Source: Sulfurifustis variabilis
GTDB taxonomy: Bacteria > Pseudomonadota > Gammaproteobacteria > Acidiferrobacterales > Sulfurifustaceae
Assembly (NCBI RefSeq): GCF_002355415.1
Contig: NZ_AP014936.1
Location: 2,108,001-2,172,000, forward strand
DNA: 64,000 nt
Direction: 5' to 3'
Part shown: positions 1 through 9,878 of the stretch, one piece after another
How positions within the stretch are numbered: the first letter of the stretch is position 1
How the letters are laid out: every line of letters starts with the position of its first letter
The notes under the pieces: generated by a model
What the model saw: the letters and a program-made list of their open reading frames with translations, nothing else
Databases searched by the model: none
What the model was told of the DNA's origin: nothing
Position numbers and translations under genes: made by a program

Positions 1-61
1 GGCTGCCGATGAACCCCGTGGCACCCGTAACAAGAATCCGGCGTGACGCGGAAGAGGTCAT
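1..61 (-). CDS. NAD-dependent epimerase/dehydratase, N-terminal fragment
   Basis: The ATG at 61-59 opens a frame running off the left edge. Its 20 visible residues end in ILVTGATGFIGS, the dinucleotide-binding start of extended short-chain dehydrogenases (GxxGFIG). It lies 21 nt after the fcl stop on the same strand, so it probably belongs to the fcl transcript. Such genes in this setting are often sugar-nucleotide epimerases or 4-keto-reductases. The specific activity cannot be told from 20 residues. Confidence 0.8.
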   Translation of the reverse strand, partial: MTSSASRRILVTGATGFIGS

Positions 62-82
62 CCGGGGAGAAAGGCAGGCGAA

Positions 83-1027
83 TTACGATCCGGCGTGACT
101 GGCGAGAAAATCGTCGTATGCCCTTCGTATGCCTTCCGGAAGATTCGTCCTGGCCTTCCAGCCGAGCCGGTGCAGGCGAGTCACGTCGAGTATCTTTCGC
201 GGCGTCCCGTCGGGCTTGGAGGAATCCAGGACGATCTCGCCCCGGAAGCCGACCACGTCGCCGACGAGCCGCGCGAGGTCATGAATGGTGAGGTCCTCCC
301 CCACCCCGATGTTGATCAGCTCGCCGATTTCGGCGGCGCCGTACCGCTCGAGCAGGAAGATGCACGCATCGGCGAGGTCGTCGCTGTAGAGGAACTCGCG
401 GCGCGGCGTGCCGGTTCCCCAGATCGTGACCTCCCGGTCGCCGCGCGCCTTCGCTTCGTGCATTTTCCGGATGAGGGCGGGCAGGACATGCGATGATTCC
501 AGGTCGTAGTTGTCGCCCGGACCGTACAGGTTGGTGGGCATCACGGAAAAGAAGTCGGTGCCGTACTGGCGATTGTAGGCCGCGCACATCTTGATGCCGG
601 CGATCTTGGCGACGGCATACGGCTCGTTGGTCGGTTCCAGCGGACCCGTCAGCAGGTACTCTTCCTTCAGGGGCTGGGGGGCGAGCTTCGGGTAGATGCA
701 GCTCGAACCCAGGAACAGCAGCTTCCGGACACCGTGCCGCCAGGCGGCGTGTATCACGTTGGCGCCGATCATGAGGTTCCGGTAGATGAAGTCGGCGCGG
801 TAGGTGTCGTTCGCGAGGATGCCGCCCACCTTCGCTGCCGCGAGGAGCACGTATTCCGGCCGCTCCCGGGCGAAGAACGCGTCGACGGCCGCCTGGCCGA
901 TCAGGTCGAGCTCCGCGTGGGTGCGGGTGACGATGTTCTCGTAGCCGCCCGCGTGCAGGCGCCTGAGCAGGGCCGAGCCCACGAGGCCGCGATGGCCGGC
1001 GACGTAAACCTTGCTCGCGGGCTGCAT
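83..1027 (-). CDS. fcl: GDP-L-fucose synthase
   Basis: This 314-aa extended SDR converts GDP-4-keto-6-deoxymannose to GDP-L-fucose by 3,5-epimerisation and NADPH reduction. The N-terminal [14 protein letters not shown] Rossmann motif, the GSSCIYP serine region and the YAVAK catalytic Tyr/Lys pair are all visible. Length and motifs fit Fcl/WcaG. It starts 4 nt after the gmd stop, so the two are clearly co-transcribed and supply GDP-fucose for surface glycan. Confidence 0.95.
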   Translation of the reverse strand: MQPASKVYVAGHRGLVGSALLRRLHAGGYENIVTRTHAELDLIGQAAVDAFFARERPEYVLLAAAKVGGILANDTYRADFIYRNLMIGANVIHAAWRHGVRKLLFLGSSCIYPKLAPQPLKEEYLLTGPLEPTNEPYAVAKIAGIKMCAAYNRQYGTDFFSVMPTNLYGPGDNYDLESSHVLPALIRKMHEAKARGDREVTIWGTGTPRREFLYSDDLADACIFLLERYGAAEIGELINIGVGEDLTIHDLARLVGDVVGFRGEIVLDSSKPDGTPRKILDVTRLHRLGWKARTNLPEGIRRAYDDFLASHAGS

Positions 1028-1031
1028 GCGC

Positions 1032-2147
1032 CTACTCGCGATAGTCGTAGGCGGCGTAGCCGTGGCGCTTCACGAGCGCGTCGCGCTCGGCGGCCTTGAG
1101 ATCCGCGCTTACCATCTCCGCCACGAGCTCGCGGAAGCCGACCTTGGGTGACCAGCCGAGGGTCTCCCTGGCTTTCGTCGGATCTCCGAGGAGTGTTTCG
1201 ACCTCGGTCGGCCGGAAATAACGCGGATCGATGCGCACGACGACCTGCCCGCGCTTCAGCGCGGTCTTGCTCCCCGCCGCGATCCCGGAGACGACGCCCT
1301 TTTCGTTCGCGCCGCTGCCCTCCCAGCGCAGGTCGAATCCGAGCTCCCCGGCGGCGGCATTCAGGAAATCCCGCACCGAGTACTGCTCGCCCGTCGCGAT
1401 GACGAAGTCGTCCGGCTGTGGCTGCTGAAGGATGAGCCATTGCGCCTCTACATAATCCCGAGCATGCCCCCAGTCGCGCCGCGCGTCGAGGTTGCCCATG
1501 TAGAGGCAGTCCTGGAGTCCCAGGTGTATACGGGCGAGTCCGCGCGTGATCTTGCGCGTCACGAAGGTCTCGCCGCGGATCGGGGACTCGTGATTGAAGA
1601 GGATGCCGTTGCAGGCATAGAGGCCGTACGCCTCGCGGTAGTTCACCGTGATCCAGTACGCGTAGAGCTTGGCCGCGGCGTACGGCGAACGCGGATAGAA
1701 CGGCGTCGTCTCCTTCTGCGGGGTCTCCCGCACCTTGCCGTAGAGCTCCGACGTCGACGCCTGGTAGTAGCGCGATTTCTTCTCCAGCCCGAGGATACGT
1801 ATCGCCTCCAGCAGCCGCAGCGCGCCGAGCGCGTCGGAATCCGCCGTGTACTCCGGCTCTTCGAACGAGACCTGCACGTGGCTCTGCGCGGCAAGGTTGT
1901 ATATCTCGTCCGGCTGCACCTGCTGCACGACGCGGATCAGGCTGCTCGAATCCGTCATGTCCCCGTAATGCAGGACGAGCCGGCGGCCCGGCACGTGTGG
2001 GTCCTGATACAGGTGGTCGATGCGATCCGTGTTGAAGAGCGACGTGCGGCGCTTGATTCCGTGCACCTCGTAACCCTTGTGCAGCAGGAACTCGGCGAGG
2101 TACGCACCGTCCTGTCCGGTGATGCCCGTGATCAGCGCTTTCTTCAT
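1032..2147 (-). CDS. gmd: GDP-mannose 4,6-dehydratase
   Basis: This 371-aa protein dehydrates GDP-D-mannose to GDP-4-keto-6-deoxymannose, the substrate of the next gene. The N-terminal [14 protein letters not shown], the SELYGKV active-site segment, YAAAK and the [16 protein letters not shown] stretch are signatures of Gmd. Its substrate would come from manC, about 28 kb upstream in the polysaccharide train. It sits 16 nt after the phosphorylase gene. Confidence 0.96.
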   Translation of the reverse strand: MKKALITGITGQDGAYLAEFLLHKGYEVHGIKRRTSLFNTDRIDHLYQDPHVPGRRLVLHYGDMTDSSSLIRVVQQVQPDEIYNLAAQSHVQVSFEEPEYTADSDALGALRLLEAIRILGLEKKSRYYQASTSELYGKVRETPQKETTPFYPRSPYAAAKLYAYWITVNYREAYGLYACNGILFNHESPIRGETFVTRKITRGLARIHLGLQDCLYMGNLDARRDWGHARDYVEAQWLILQQPQPDDFVIATGEQYSVRDFLNAAAGELGFDLRWEGSGANEKGVVSGIAAGSKTALKRGQVVVRIDPRYFRPTEVETLLGDPTKARETLGWSPKVGFRELVAEMVSADLKAAERDALVKRHGYAAYDYRE

Positions 2148-2163
2148 CGAAACTCCCGTCTGG

Positions 2164-2919
2164 TTATCGGCCGGACCCCACGAGCGGAATCGCCGCCTCG
2201 AGCAATTCGCGAACCCGGGCCATGCCCGTCTTCAGGTACTTGTCGATCTCGCTCAGGCTGATCTCGCCTTGCGCCTTGCCGGCGGCGGGATTGACGATCA
2301 CGGCGACCGAGGCATAGCAGAGTCCCAACTCGCGCGCGAGCCCGGCCTCCGGCATTCCGGTCATGCCGACGACGTCGCAGCCGTCGCGTTCCATCCGGCG
2401 GATCTCGGCCGCCGACTCGAACCGCGGGCCCTGCGTCGCGCCATAGGTCCCGCCTTCGAGCAGCGCCATGCCCGCCCGCCGGCCGGCCTCGAGCAGCGCA
2501 CGCCGCATCCCGGGGCAGTACGGTTCGGTGAAATCCACGTGCGTCACTTTCCGGTGCTCGCTGCCGAAGAAGGTGTGCGCCCGGCCCCACGTGTAGTCGA
2601 CGATCTGGTCCGGCACGACCAGCGTGGTCGGCGTCAGGTAGCCGGGCGAGATTCCGCCCACCGCGTTGACGGCGACGACGCACTCGACGCCGATCTGCCT
2701 GATCGCCCAGATGTTCGCGCGATAGTTGATGTCGTGCGGCGGAATGGTGTGGCTCTGCCCGTGGCGCGGAAGGAAGACGACTTCGCTCCCGCCCAGCTCC
2801 CCGTGCACGAGCGGCGCCGAGGGCTCGCCGTACGGCGTGCGCATGACCTCCCGGCGGGTGATCTTGAGGTCCTTGAGCTGGGTGAGTCCGCTGCCGCCGA
2901 TGATGGCAACGGCGGTCAT
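2164..2919 (-). CDS. S-methyl-5'-thioinosine phosphorylase (MTIP/MTAP family)
   Basis: This 251-aa PNP/MTAP-family phosphorylase starts [12 protein letters not shown] and carries the RHGQSH phosphate-site and GMTGMPEA ribose-site motifs. Residues 210-215 are NPAAGK. Adenine-specific MTA phosphorylases have an Asp-containing segment here, whereas the Pseudomonas MTI-specific enzyme, as I recall it, has NPAAGK. I therefore prefer methylthioinosine as substrate, giving hypoxanthine and 5-methylthioribose-1-phosphate. Its ATG overlaps the hpt stop (ATGA), and Hpt would recycle the hypoxanthine. An MTA deaminase gene at 50730 would make the substrate. MTAP (mtnP) activity is the alternative. Confidence 0.85.
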   Translation of the reverse strand: MTAVAIIGGSGLTQLKDLKITRREVMRTPYGEPSAPLVHGELGGSEVVFLPRHGQSHTIPPHDINYRANIWAIRQIGVECVVAVNAVGGISPGYLTPTTLVVPDQIVDYTWGRAHTFFGSEHRKVTHVDFTEPYCPGMRRALLEAGRRAGMALLEGGTYGATQGPRFESAAEIRRMERDGCDVVGMTGMPEAGLARELGLCYASVAVIVNPAAGKAQGEISLSEIDKYLKTGMARVRELLEAAIPLVGSGR

Positions 2920-3473
2920 GTCGGCAACCGCTCCGCGTAGATGCCGTGCGCGTTTCTCAGGTAGCCCTTGTAGTCCATGCCGTACCCGAACACGTACCGG
3001 TCGGGGACGTCGAGTCCGACGAACTCGACGCTCACGTCGCAGATACGGGTTCGTTGCTTGACCACCAGCACGGCCTTGAGCACGTCGCGCGCACCCTCCG
3101 TCCGGTAGCGCGCCTCGATGCCCGCCAGCGTGGCGCCTTCGTCCAGGATGTCGTCGACGAGGAGCACGACGCGGTCCCGCGCCGGCTGCGTCGGACCCGC
3201 GCGCCACTGCAGTTGGTCGCCCTGGAGCCGCCCGGCATAGCGGGTGGCGTGCACGTAGTCGATCTCGAAGGGGAACTGCAGGCGGGGAAGGAGCTTGCCG
3301 AAAGGAACGACCCCGCCGGTCATGATGCAGACCAGGAGCGGATCCTCGTGGCCGAGTCGCGCGGTGATGGCCTGGGCCATGCGGTCGAGCGCCGCTTCGA
3401 CCGCATCGGCGGGATAAAGGCAGTCGGCCTGTCGCAGCACCTCCCAGGCCTGCTGCGCGCTGATCGCTTTCAA
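2916..3473 (-). CDS. hpt: Hypoxanthine-guanine phosphoribosyltransferase
   Basis: This 185-aa type I PRTase transfers phosphoribose from PRPP to hypoxanthine or guanine. The PRPP-binding loop VVLLVDDILDEGATL is visible in the middle, with MTGGVVPFGKLL upstream. The best start is TTG at 3473-3471, immediately after the TAG of the DsrE-like gene; no ATG is suitably placed and no strong Shine-Dalgarno is seen, so coupling is likely. The stop is shared in ATGA with the thioinosine phosphorylase. Confidence 0.92.
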   Translation of the reverse strand: MKAISAQQAWEVLRQADCLYPADAVEAALDRMAQAITARLGHEDPLLVCIMTGGVVPFGKLLPRLQFPFEIDYVHATRYAGRLQGDQLQWRAGPTQPARDRVVLLVDDILDEGATLAGIEARYRTEGARDVLKAVLVVKQRTRICDVSVEFVGLDVPDRYVFGYGMDYKGYLRNAHGIYAERLPT

Positions 3474-3474
3474 A

Positions 3475-3843
3475 CTAGTACGTGAAGGTCACGACGTCAT
3501 CGTCCATCGCCTGGCTGATGACGTAGGCGCCTCCCACCGTCTCCTCGACCTCCGGGATCAGCTCGTTGCCCCAGAGCTCGAGCGTCGGGGTGCACACCTT
3601 GAACTTCACCCCCGCCTCGTGGGCATCCTTGATGAAGTCGTACACCGTCTTCGGGCTGCCTTCCTGAACCCGGAGCTTCTCCGCGACGCCCTTGATCGCC
3701 AGCTCTCCGGCCCGCGCGGTGAGTATCACCTCCACCTCGTACTCCATCGCGGCCGCCACGGTCGCCTGGAAGAACGGCGCGCCGAGCTCCGACGGACTGG
3801 TCGGGTCGGTGTTCACCATCACGATCATGAGCTTGTCCGCCAT
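3475..3843 (-). CDS. DsrE-family protein
   Basis: This 122-aa small soluble protein has the alternating beta/alpha pattern of the DsrE/DsrF/TusD fold (start MADKLMIVMVNTDP, then an HEAGVKFKVC segment). It has a single cysteine, Cys84 in FKVCTPTLEL, near where family members carry a sulfur-relay cysteine. Proteins of this kind are common in sulfur oxidisers, but a sulfur-transfer role is inferred only. It is first in a transcript with hpt, the phosphorylase, gmd and fcl. A GGAG sits about 9 nt before the ATG. Confidence 0.75.
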   Translation of the reverse strand: MADKLMIVMVNTDPTSPSELGAPFFQATVAAAMEYEVEVILTARAGELAIKGVAEKLRVQEGSPKTVYDFIKDAHEAGVKFKVCTPTLELWGNELIPEVEETVGGAYVISQAMDDDVVTFTY

Positions 3844-4061
3844 TCGGCACTCTCCAGCTTGGATGGCGGGCCATTATATCGGCCGCCCTATCGAGGGAAA
3901 AGCGAGAAAAAGCGGCGTCGGTGACGGAAATCGCGCTGTCGAACGACCGGTGACCGGCCTGTCCGCGCCTGCTCGCAGGTGAACAGAGGGACATGGGACC
4001 GAAGATGCCGGCCGGGCGCCGGATCCCTTCCCGCCACTCTCCGGGTCGCCGGTCCGATGGG
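3844..4061. other. Intergenic gap between galU and the DsrE-like gene
   Basis: These 218 bases separate the end of the polysaccharide train (galU stop at 4062) from the DsrE-like operon. Apart from the TATAAT promoter near 3873 I see no gene, no T-tract terminator and no repeat of note. Whether transcription stops after galU cannot be decided from the sequence. Confidence 0.6.
3873..3901 (-). promoter_or_regulatory. Sigma70-type promoter for the DsrE-hpt-phosphorylase-gmd-fcl genes
   Basis: On the minus strand 3878-3873 reads TATAAT, a perfect -10 box. A weak -35 (TTTTCC at 3901-3896) lies 17 bp upstream. Transcription would begin near 3866, about 22 nt before the DsrE ATG at 3843. The -10 is striking in GC-rich DNA; the -35 is poor. 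Confidence 0.55.
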
Positions 4062-4931
4062 TTAGAGCTTCAGGCTCCTGATATAGGAACGGAACTTTTC
4101 ATTCAGTTCGGGGTGCTCCAGCGCATACTCCACGGTTGCCTGCAGATAACCCATCTTGCTTCCGCAGTCGAAGCGCTTGCCGACGAATTCGTAGGCGATG
4201 ACCTGCTCCTCGGCGAGCAGGGCGGCGATCGCGTCCGTCAACTGAATCTCGCCCCCCGCTCCACGCGGCACTTTCTCGAGCAGATCGAAGATGCGCGGCG
4301 TCAGTATGTACCGGCCCACGACGGCCAGATCGGAGGGCGCCGCGTCCGGGCTCGGCTTTTCCACCATGCCCTTCACCCGGTACAGACCGCGCTGCATCGG
4401 CTCGGGATCCACGATGCCGTAGCTCGCGGTTTCCTCACGCGGGACGCGCTGTACGCCGATGATCGAGCACTTGTATCGGCGGTAGATCTCCACCATCTGC
4501 TCGAGCACGGTCGGCGTGGCGCGAATCAGGTCGTCGGCGAGCATGACCGCGAACGGCGCGTCGTCGACGACGGCGCGGGCGCACAGCACCGCATGCCCGA
4601 GACCGAGGGCCTCGGGCTGGCGGGTGTAGATGCAGGCGACGCCCTCGGGGAGGAAGTTCCGGACCTTGTCGAGAAGCTTCTTCTTGCCCTTGGCCTCCAG
4701 CTCGGTTTCCAGCTCGTAGGCCTTGTCGAAGTGGTCCTCGATCGACCGCTTGTGCCGACCGGTCACGAAGATGAGCTCGTCCATTCCGGCCGCGATCGCC
4801 TCCTCGGCCGCGTACTGGATGATCGGCTTGTCGACCACCGGCAGCATCTCCTTCGGGCTCGCCTTCGTGGCCGGCAGAAAGCGCGTCCCCAGGCCGGCGA
4901 CCGGAAGTACCACTTTTTTGAGCGTTCTCAT
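4062..4931 (-). CDS. galU: UTP-glucose-1-phosphate uridylyltransferase
   Basis: This 289-aa enzyme makes UDP-glucose from UTP and glucose-1-phosphate, the precursor for Ugd and GalE encoded just upstream. The nucleotide-binding motif [20 protein letters not shown] and the VDKPIIQY segment mark GalU. I use the ATG at 4931 (MRTLKK); an in-frame TTG at 4949 would add six residues. It is the last gene of the co-directional polysaccharide train. Confidence 0.95.
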   Translation of the reverse strand: MRTLKKVVLPVAGLGTRFLPATKASPKEMLPVVDKPIIQYAAEEAIAAGMDELIFVTGRHKRSIEDHFDKAYELETELEAKGKKKLLDKVRNFLPEGVACIYTRQPEALGLGHAVLCARAVVDDAPFAVMLADDLIRATPTVLEQMVEIYRRYKCSIIGVQRVPREETASYGIVDPEPMQRGLYRVKGMVEKPSPDAAPSDLAVVGRYILTPRIFDLLEKVPRGAGGEIQLTDAIAALLAEEQVIAYEFVGKRFDCGSKMGYLQATVEYALEHPELNEKFRSYIRSLKL

Positions 4932-4956
4932 GCGCTGTCCATTTTCCAATCGCGTT

Positions 4957-5562
4957 CTACGCGATGATTCCCTTCCCCCGCAGGAGGTCGATCACCTGGT
5001 CCGCGCAGTACTGAAGAGGCTGCGTGCCGGTATCGACCGTCAACTCGGGGCGCTTCGGTTCCTCGTAAGGCGACGAGATGCCGGTGAAGTCCTTGATCTC
5101 GCCGGCCCGCGCCCGCTTGTACAGGCCCTTGATGTCGCGCTGCTCGCACACCTCGACGGAGCATCGGCAGTAGATTTCGTTGTAGTCGGCGCCGAGCCGC
5201 TCGCGCGCGCGCTGCCGGTCCTTCTCGAACGGCGAGATGAACGCGGCGAACGCGATGATGCCGGCATCGACGAACAGCTTGCCCATCTCCACGATCCTGC
5301 GGATGTTCTCCCGGCGGTCTTCGGCGGTGAAACCCAGATCGCCGCACAGCCCGTGCCGGACGTTGTCGCCGTCGAAGACGTACGTCCGGCATCCCAATTG
5401 GTGCAGCCGCTCCTCGACGGTATGCGCCAGCGTCGACTTGCCCGCTCCCGACAGGCCCGTGAACCAGAGGACCGCTCCCTTGTGCCGGTTCAGCTTCTCG
5501 CGGCGGCTCCGCGTGACCGTGGCGTTGTGCCATACGGCGTTGCTCGATTTCAGCTCGTTCAT
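4957..5562 (-). CDS. cysC: Adenylyl-sulfate (APS) kinase
   Basis: This 201-aa enzyme phosphorylates APS to PAPS. The P-loop GLSGAGKS (residues 36-43), [10 protein letters not shown] and FISPFEKDR are CysC hallmarks. It is a stand-alone kinase, not fused to CysN. The ATG overlaps the ugd stop (ATGA), so it is translationally coupled to a nucleotide-sugar gene. That suggests PAPS for sulfating a glycan or a genomic passenger; no sulfotransferase or cysDN was recognised in the window. Confidence 0.93.
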   Translation of the reverse strand: MNELKSSNAVWHNATVTRSRREKLNRHKGAVLWFTGLSGAGKSTLAHTVEERLHQLGCRTYVFDGDNVRHGLCGDLGFTAEDRRENIRRIVEMGKLFVDAGIIAFAAFISPFEKDRQRARERLGADYNEIYCRCSVEVCEQRDIKGLYKRARAGEIKDFTGISSPYEEPKRPELTVDTGTQPLQYCADQVIDLLRGKGIIA

Positions 5563-6908
5563 GTTATTGCCTCGCCCCCGCGCCCGATGCCGATGTGCGT
5601 GAAGCCGAGACCTCGGAGCTGGGCGGGATCGTACTGGTTGCGACCGTCGAAGACGATCGGGCTTTTCATAAGGGTCTTGACCAGGGTGAAATCGGGATGG
5701 CGGAAGGGCTTCCACTCGGTGATCAGCACCAGCGCGTCGGCACCCTTTAGGGCGTCGTACTGCTGCTCCACCAGCTGGAGCTGACCCGATTCGAACCACG
5801 TGCGCGGGAGGTCGCGCCTGGCCACTTCGAGCGCGGCCGGGTCGTAGGCTTTCACGCGGGCGCCGGACGCGATGAGGTCGCGCAGCAGCACGGTCGAAGG
5901 CGCCTCGCGCATGTCGTCCGTGCCCGGCTTGAAGGAAAGTCCCCATAGCCCGAAAGACCGTCCCGCGAGCTGCGGCCCGAAGTGTTGCAGGATCTTCTGG
6001 TACAGCACCCGCTGCTGGGCGTGGTTGCGCGCCTCGACGGCGTTCAGGAGCATCGGCTCGAAGCCCGTCTGGCGGGCCATCTGGATGAGGGCGCGCACGT
6101 CCTTGGGAAAGCACGAGCCGCCGTACCCCGCGCCCGGGTATATAAAGGAATAGCCGATCCGGCTGTCCGAGCCGATCCCGAGGCGCACGTTCTCCACGTC
6201 GACGCCCATGCGGTCGCACAGGCCGGCGATCTCGTTCATGAACGAGATCTTGGTGGCCAGCATCGAGTTCGCCGCATATTTCGTCATCTCCGCGTCCCGC
6301 ACGCCCATGAAGATGATGCGCTCGTGCGTGCGCATGAACGGGGCGTAGAGCTCGCGCAGGACCTCGCGCGCGCGCTCGCTGTCCGAGCCGATGATGATGC
6401 GATCGGGGCGCATGAAATCCTGGACGGCGTCGCCCTCTTTCAGAAACTCCGGGTTGCTGACCACGTCGAAGTCGACGCTCAGCCCGCGTTGCTGGAGCTC
6501 GCCCCGGATGACGCCCGCGACCCGCTCGGCGGTGCCGACGGGTACCGTGGACTTGTCCAGGACCACCGTGTACTGGCTGATCCGCCGACCGATGTCGCGC
6601 GCGACGGCCAGGACGTACTGCAGGTCCGCCGAGCCGTCTTCTCCCGGCGGGGTGCCGACGGCGATCATGTAGACCGGGGCTTCGGCGCCCGGGTCGGCAA
6701 GCGAGGTCGCGAAACGCAGTCGCCCCTGCTTCTGATTCTCCGTCACGATCGTTTCCAGACCGGGCTCGTAAATCGGCAGTATGCCTTCGCGCAGACGCGC
6801 GATCTTCTGCTCGTCCACGTCGACGCACGTGACGGCGTTTCCCATCTCCGCGAGACACGCGCCCGTCACGAGTCCGACGTAGCCCGTCCCGATTACCGTT
6901 AGCTTCAC
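5559..6908 (-). CDS. ugd: UDP-glucose 6-dehydrogenase
   Basis: This 449-aa NAD-dependent enzyme oxidises UDP-glucose to UDP-glucuronate. The N-terminal [17 protein letters not shown] and the [12 protein letters not shown] segment with the catalytic cysteine are clear, and length is standard. The start is GTG at 6908, preceded by GGAGGAAG. Its product would feed the UDP-glucuronate 4-epimerase at 31153. Confidence 0.96.
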   Translation of the reverse strand: MKLTVIGTGYVGLVTGACLAEMGNAVTCVDVDEQKIARLREGILPIYEPGLETIVTENQKQGRLRFATSLADPGAEAPVYMIAVGTPPGEDGSADLQYVLAVARDIGRRISQYTVVLDKSTVPVGTAERVAGVIRGELQQRGLSVDFDVVSNPEFLKEGDAVQDFMRPDRIIIGSDSERAREVLRELYAPFMRTHERIIFMGVRDAEMTKYAANSMLATKISFMNEIAGLCDRMGVDVENVRLGIGSDSRIGYSFIYPGAGYGGSCFPKDVRALIQMARQTGFEPMLLNAVEARNHAQQRVLYQKILQHFGPQLAGRSFGLWGLSFKPGTDDMREAPSTVLLRDLIASGARVKAYDPAALEVARRDLPRTWFESGQLQLVEQQYDALKGADALVLITEWKPFRHPDFTLVKTLMKSPIVFDGRNQYDPAQLRGLGFTHIGIGRGGEAIT

Positions 6909-6927
6909 GGACTTCCTCCGCTGTTCG

Positions 6928-7932
6928 TCATGCCTGTCGGCGACCCGGTTCCGTTGCCGTCGGGTGCCGCTTCTGCTCCCAGGTCCAGGCGTGCCGGATG
7001 ATGGTTTCGAGCTCGTTGAATCGGGGCCGCCATCCGAGCTCGTCCATCGCCCGTTTCGAATCGGCGACCAGCACTGCGGGGTCGCCTTCCCTCCGCGGCG
7101 CCCGTTCCACCGGCACCGTCCGGCCCGTGACCGCTTCGACCGTCCGAATGACCTCGTTGACCGAGTACCCCCGGCTGTTCCCCAGGTTGTAGGCCGCGCT
7201 CTGGCCGCTACTGCGCAGCCGCTCCAAGGCGAGCAAATGCGCCTGACAGAGATCCACGATGTGGATGTAGTCGCGCACGCAGGTCCCGTCCGGAGTCGGG
7301 TAATCGTCCCCGAACACGCTCACCGACGGACGTCTGCCCGCGGCGGCCTGGAGGACGAGCGGAATGAGGTGCGTCTCCGGCTCGTGCCGCTCCCCGAGCT
7401 GTCCGTCCGGATCCGCGCCGGCGGCGTTGAAGTAGCGCAGACTGACGGATTTCAGCCCGTAAGCCCGGTCGTAGTCGGACAGCACGCGTTCGACCGCCCA
7501 CTTCGAGAAGCCGTACGGATTGATGGGCCGCTTCGGATGCGCCTCGTCGATCGGGGTGTAGTCCGGCTCGCCGAAGATCGCGGCCGACGACGAGAAGACG
7601 AAGCTCCGCACGCCGTGGGCGGCCATGGCGTCGAGCAGGGTCAGCGTATGGGTGACGTTGTTCCGGTAATACTTCGCGGGGTCACGCACCGACTCCCCGA
7701 CCTGTATGAACGAGGCGAAGTGCATGACGGCATCGAACTTCCGCCGGCCGAAAAGCGCGTCCAGGCAGGCGCGGTCACCCGTGTCGCCCTTCACGAACTC
7801 GCCGCCCACCACCGCGTCGCGGTAACCGCACGACAGATCGTCGAGCGTCGCGACCTCCGCCCCCTGCCCCAGCAGCATCTTGACCATGTGGGAGCCGATG
7901 TAGCCGGCGCCCCCTGTGACGAGGACTCTCAA
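6928..7932 (-). CDS. galE: UDP-glucose 4-epimerase
   Basis: This 334-aa extended SDR interconverts UDP-glucose and UDP-galactose (possibly also the N-acetyl forms). VTGGAGYIGSHM, FSSSAAIFG and YGFSKWAVE (Tyr/Lys pair) are visible. The best start is TTG at 7932, since [14 protein letters not shown] is the family N terminus and a GGAG lies about 9 nt upstream. It lies 14 nt after the WbpM-like gene and 19 nt before ugd. Confidence 0.93.
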   Translation of the reverse strand: MRVLVTGGAGYIGSHMVKMLLGQGAEVATLDDLSCGYRDAVVGGEFVKGDTGDRACLDALFGRRKFDAVMHFASFIQVGESVRDPAKYYRNNVTHTLTLLDAMAAHGVRSFVFSSSAAIFGEPDYTPIDEAHPKRPINPYGFSKWAVERVLSDYDRAYGLKSVSLRYFNAAGADPDGQLGERHEPETHLIPLVLQAAAGRRPSVSVFGDDYPTPDGTCVRDYIHIVDLCQAHLLALERLRSSGQSAAYNLGNSRGYSVNEVIRTVEAVTGRTVPVERAPRREGDPAVLVADSKRAMDELGWRPRFNELETIIRHAWTWEQKRHPTATEPGRRQA

Positions 7933-7946
7933 GGGCCGGCTCTCCG

Positions 7947-9860
7947 TCAGCTTGGAACGGCACGAACGCGAGCGTCGTCCGGCACAGCGCCCACCGATGC
8001 GGCGACGAATCGCTCAAGGAGCTTGCGCAGCTCCGCCTCGTCGTACGCGTTGCAGGCCTGCGCCATCATGTCGAGATCCTTTTCGACGACGCTCAGTTCG
8101 ATAGTCCGGCTCTTGGCGAGCAGCAGCTTTGGATGCGGCGTCTGTATCAGCTCCTCGCCCGCCTGGAACAGCTCCTCCCGCACCTTCTCGCCGGGGCGCA
8201 AACCCGTATACACGATCTGGATGTCCTCGCCGGGTTTCTTCCCCGACAGCAGGATCAGCTGCTCGGCGAGGTAACGAATGTTTACCGGCTCGCCCATGTT
8301 CAGCACGAAAATCTCTCCGCCGCCACCCATGCTGCTCGCCTGCAAAATGAGCTGCGCTGCTTCCGGGATGGTCATGAAGTACCGGGTCATCTCCGGATCG
8401 GTTACCGTGACCGGTCCGCCTTCCGCGATCTGCTTCTGAAAGAGCGGGATGACGCTGCCCGCCGAGCCCAAGACGTTGCCAAAACGCACTGTAATGAACT
8501 TCGTCTCCGAACGTTGACTCAGGCTCTGACAATACATCTCGGCGAGATGCTTGGTGGTGCCCATGATGTTCGCGGGCTTGACCGCCTTATCTGTCGAGAT
8601 GAGCACAAACGAATGACACCGGTACTTCTCTGCCAACCGGGCGACGGTCCGCGTGCCGAGCACGTTGTTCCGGACCGCCGATCGGACCTGCCCTTCGAGC
8701 ATTGGCACGTGCTTGTATGCAGCCGCGTGGAAAATGACGGCCGGCCGGTACTTATCGATATTCTCTTCAGTCAGAGTCGGGTCGCCGATATCACCGAGCA
8801 CGAGCTCGAGGTGCAGTCGGGGAAAAGCGGTTTTGAGTTCCAGTTCGATCTTGTAGAGGTTGTATTCGTTTTGCTCGAAAACGATCAACGGCGATGGATC
8901 GAGTCGCGCCAGCTGCCGGCACAGCTCGGATCCAATGGACCCGCCCGCGCCCGTCACCATGATGGGTCGCCCCCGGTGCGCGCGTGTTATCGAATCCCAG
9001 TCAAGGCGAACCGGCTCGCGGCCGAGCAGGTCGTCGATCTCGACATTGCGCAGGTCCCGGATGCTCACCCGGCCGCTCACCAGGTCATCGAGTGGAGGCA
9101 ACGTGCGAAAAGGAAGGCCAGTTTTCTCGCACGCTTCGACGACCTTCCTTCGGTTCCGCGAACTTACGCCGGGCAACGCGATGACGATGAGGTCCGCCTG
9201 ACAATCGGCTGCAATGCGCGGAACGTCATTAGTTGTCCCGAGGACCGGAATGCCGTGTATCTCCTTTCGGATTTTACCCGGGTCGTCGTCGATGAACGCG
9301 ACCGGCAGGTAGGACGACGACGAGTCGCGCAACAAGTCCCGCGCGAGCTGCTCCCCGGCGCGCCCGGCGCCGATGATCAACGCGCGCCTTCCCTCTTCCC
9401 GACTGGAGTTCTGATCCTTCAAGGAACGATAAAGAAAGCGAGGACCGCCGAGGAACAGCACCAGCAGGGCCGCGTGGATTATGAAGACTGAGCGCGGAAC
9501 GTCCTCGAGCCGCGTCAGGACGAAGCTGATGGCGGCACCGACAACGACGCCGACGAGAACCGCCTTGACGATGCGCGACAGGTCCTGAAGCGATGCGAAA
9601 CGCCACAGTCCCCGGTAAAGGCCGAAGTACCAGAATAGAGCCGCCTGGCTCGCCCAAATAACGGGCAGAAGAACCAGGGCCTGTCTCAAGTACTCGTCCG
9701 GTATGGTCTCGAGGTTGAACCGGAGCCAGTAAGCCGAGAGCCAAGCGGACGGCACCATGACGAGGTCATGGGCAAACGCCGCCCAGCTAGATTGAAATCG
9801 CTTCAGGAACAATGCCACTTCGATATTCTTATAATCCAGTCGTGCGGGCGGAGTATACAC
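7947..9860 (-). CDS. WbpM/CapD-like membrane nucleotide-sugar 4,6-dehydratase
   Basis: This 637-aa inner-membrane protein has four predicted N-terminal helices (about residues 30-130), a middle Rossmann-like domain (GAGRAGEQLARDLL) and a C-terminal SDR domain with VTGAGGSIGSELCRQL and STDKAVKPANIMGTTK. WbpM and FlaA1 relatives dehydrate UDP-GlcNAc to the 4-keto-6-deoxy sugar, usually the first committed step toward QuiNAc, FucNAc or bacillosamine. The start is uncertain: GTG at 9860, or GTG/TTG codons about 18-20 residues in. It follows the WecA/WbpL-like gene, as wbpL-wbpM do in Pseudomonas. Confidence 0.9.
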   Translation of the reverse strand: MYTPPARLDYKNIEVALFLKRFQSSWAAFAHDLVMVPSAWLSAYWLRFNLETIPDEYLRQALVLLPVIWASQAALFWYFGLYRGLWRFASLQDLSRIVKAVLVGVVVGAAISFVLTRLEDVPRSVFIIHAALLVLFLGGPRFLYRSLKDQNSSREEGRRALIIGAGRAGEQLARDLLRDSSSSYLPVAFIDDDPGKIRKEIHGIPVLGTTNDVPRIAADCQADLIVIALPGVSSRNRRKVVEACEKTGLPFRTLPPLDDLVSGRVSIRDLRNVEIDDLLGREPVRLDWDSITRAHRGRPIMVTGAGGSIGSELCRQLARLDPSPLIVFEQNEYNLYKIELELKTAFPRLHLELVLGDIGDPTLTEENIDKYRPAVIFHAAAYKHVPMLEGQVRSAVRNNVLGTRTVARLAEKYRCHSFVLISTDKAVKPANIMGTTKHLAEMYCQSLSQRSETKFITVRFGNVLGSAGSVIPLFQKQIAEGGPVTVTDPEMTRYFMTIPEAAQLILQASSMGGGGEIFVLNMGEPVNIRYLAEQLILLSGKKPGEDIQIVYTGLRPGEKVREELFQAGEELIQTPHPKLLLAKSRTIELSVVEKDLDMMAQACNAYDEAELRKLLERFVAASVGAVPDDARVRAVPS

Positions 9861-9878
9861 CGATCCCGTTAAGCTCGA

